Shown piece after piece: positions 5,002-5,013 of a stretch of DNA of 5,013 nucleotides. The position numbers were made by a program, and so were the translations under genes. The notes beneath the pieces are model-generated. The model had not been told where the DNA came from. It was given only the letters and a program-made list of their open reading frames with translations, and made no database searches. The stretch lies in the NCBI GenBank assembly GCA_003157945.1, contig PMFY01000159.1, positions 1,432-6,444 on the forward strand. Direction: 5' to 3'. Every line of letters begins with the position of its first letter. The stretch's first letter is position 1. This DNA is from Acidimicrobiaceae bacterium (GTDB lineage Bacteria; Actinomycetota; Acidimicrobiia; Acidimicrobiales; RAAP-2).

Positions 5002-5013
5002 CGGCCGGCGGCC

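Overview
The window is a stretch of ordinary chromosome from a high-GC bacterium (roughly 70 % G+C or more, judged by eye), almost certainly an actinomycete. Third codon positions are nearly all G or C. The protein families also fit: an acyl-CoA dehydrogenase tail, a His-rich-N-terminus methyltransferase, a family III CoA-transferase of the long two-part type, and a TetR/MFS pair. The class cannot be fixed from this sequence; Acidimicrobiia or Mycobacteriales-type lineages are reasonable guesses. I see no RNA gene, insertion sequence, CRISPR array, phage gene or toxin-antitoxin pair.

Layout, left to right. (1) 1-324, plus: the C-terminal third of an acyl-CoA dehydrogenase that begins outside the window. 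(2) 325-456: a gap with an imperfect 40-bp tandem duplication and a perfect 8-bp-stem hairpin. (3) 457-1206, plus: a class I SAM-dependent methyltransferase. (4) 1207-1322: a convergent gap with at least two strong GC hairpins. (5) 1323-1556, minus: a 77-residue acidic protein of unknown function. (6) 1557-1648: a divergent gap. (7) 1649-3037, plus: a family III (CaiB/BaiF) CoA-transferase whose two halves appear in swapped order. (8) 3038-3082: a short convergent gap with a weak hairpin. (9) 3083-4312, minus: a 12-helix major facilitator transporter. (10) 4313-4395: an AT-richer divergent control region with a perfect inverted repeat over the transporter's predicted -10 box. (11) 4396-4995, plus: a TetR-family repressor.

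The clearest functional unit is the right-hand end: a TetR repressor transcribed divergently from an efflux-type MFS pump, with one operator between them. The ligand and pump substrate cannot be read from sequence. The acyl-CoA dehydrogenase and CoA-transferase both belong to acyl-CoA metabolism, but three strand switches separate the genes, so they do not form one operon. No previously undescribed system is evident. The items most worth checking are the operator architecture and the resulting start-codon correction for the transporter, the swapped domain order of the CoA-transferase, and the small acidic protein.
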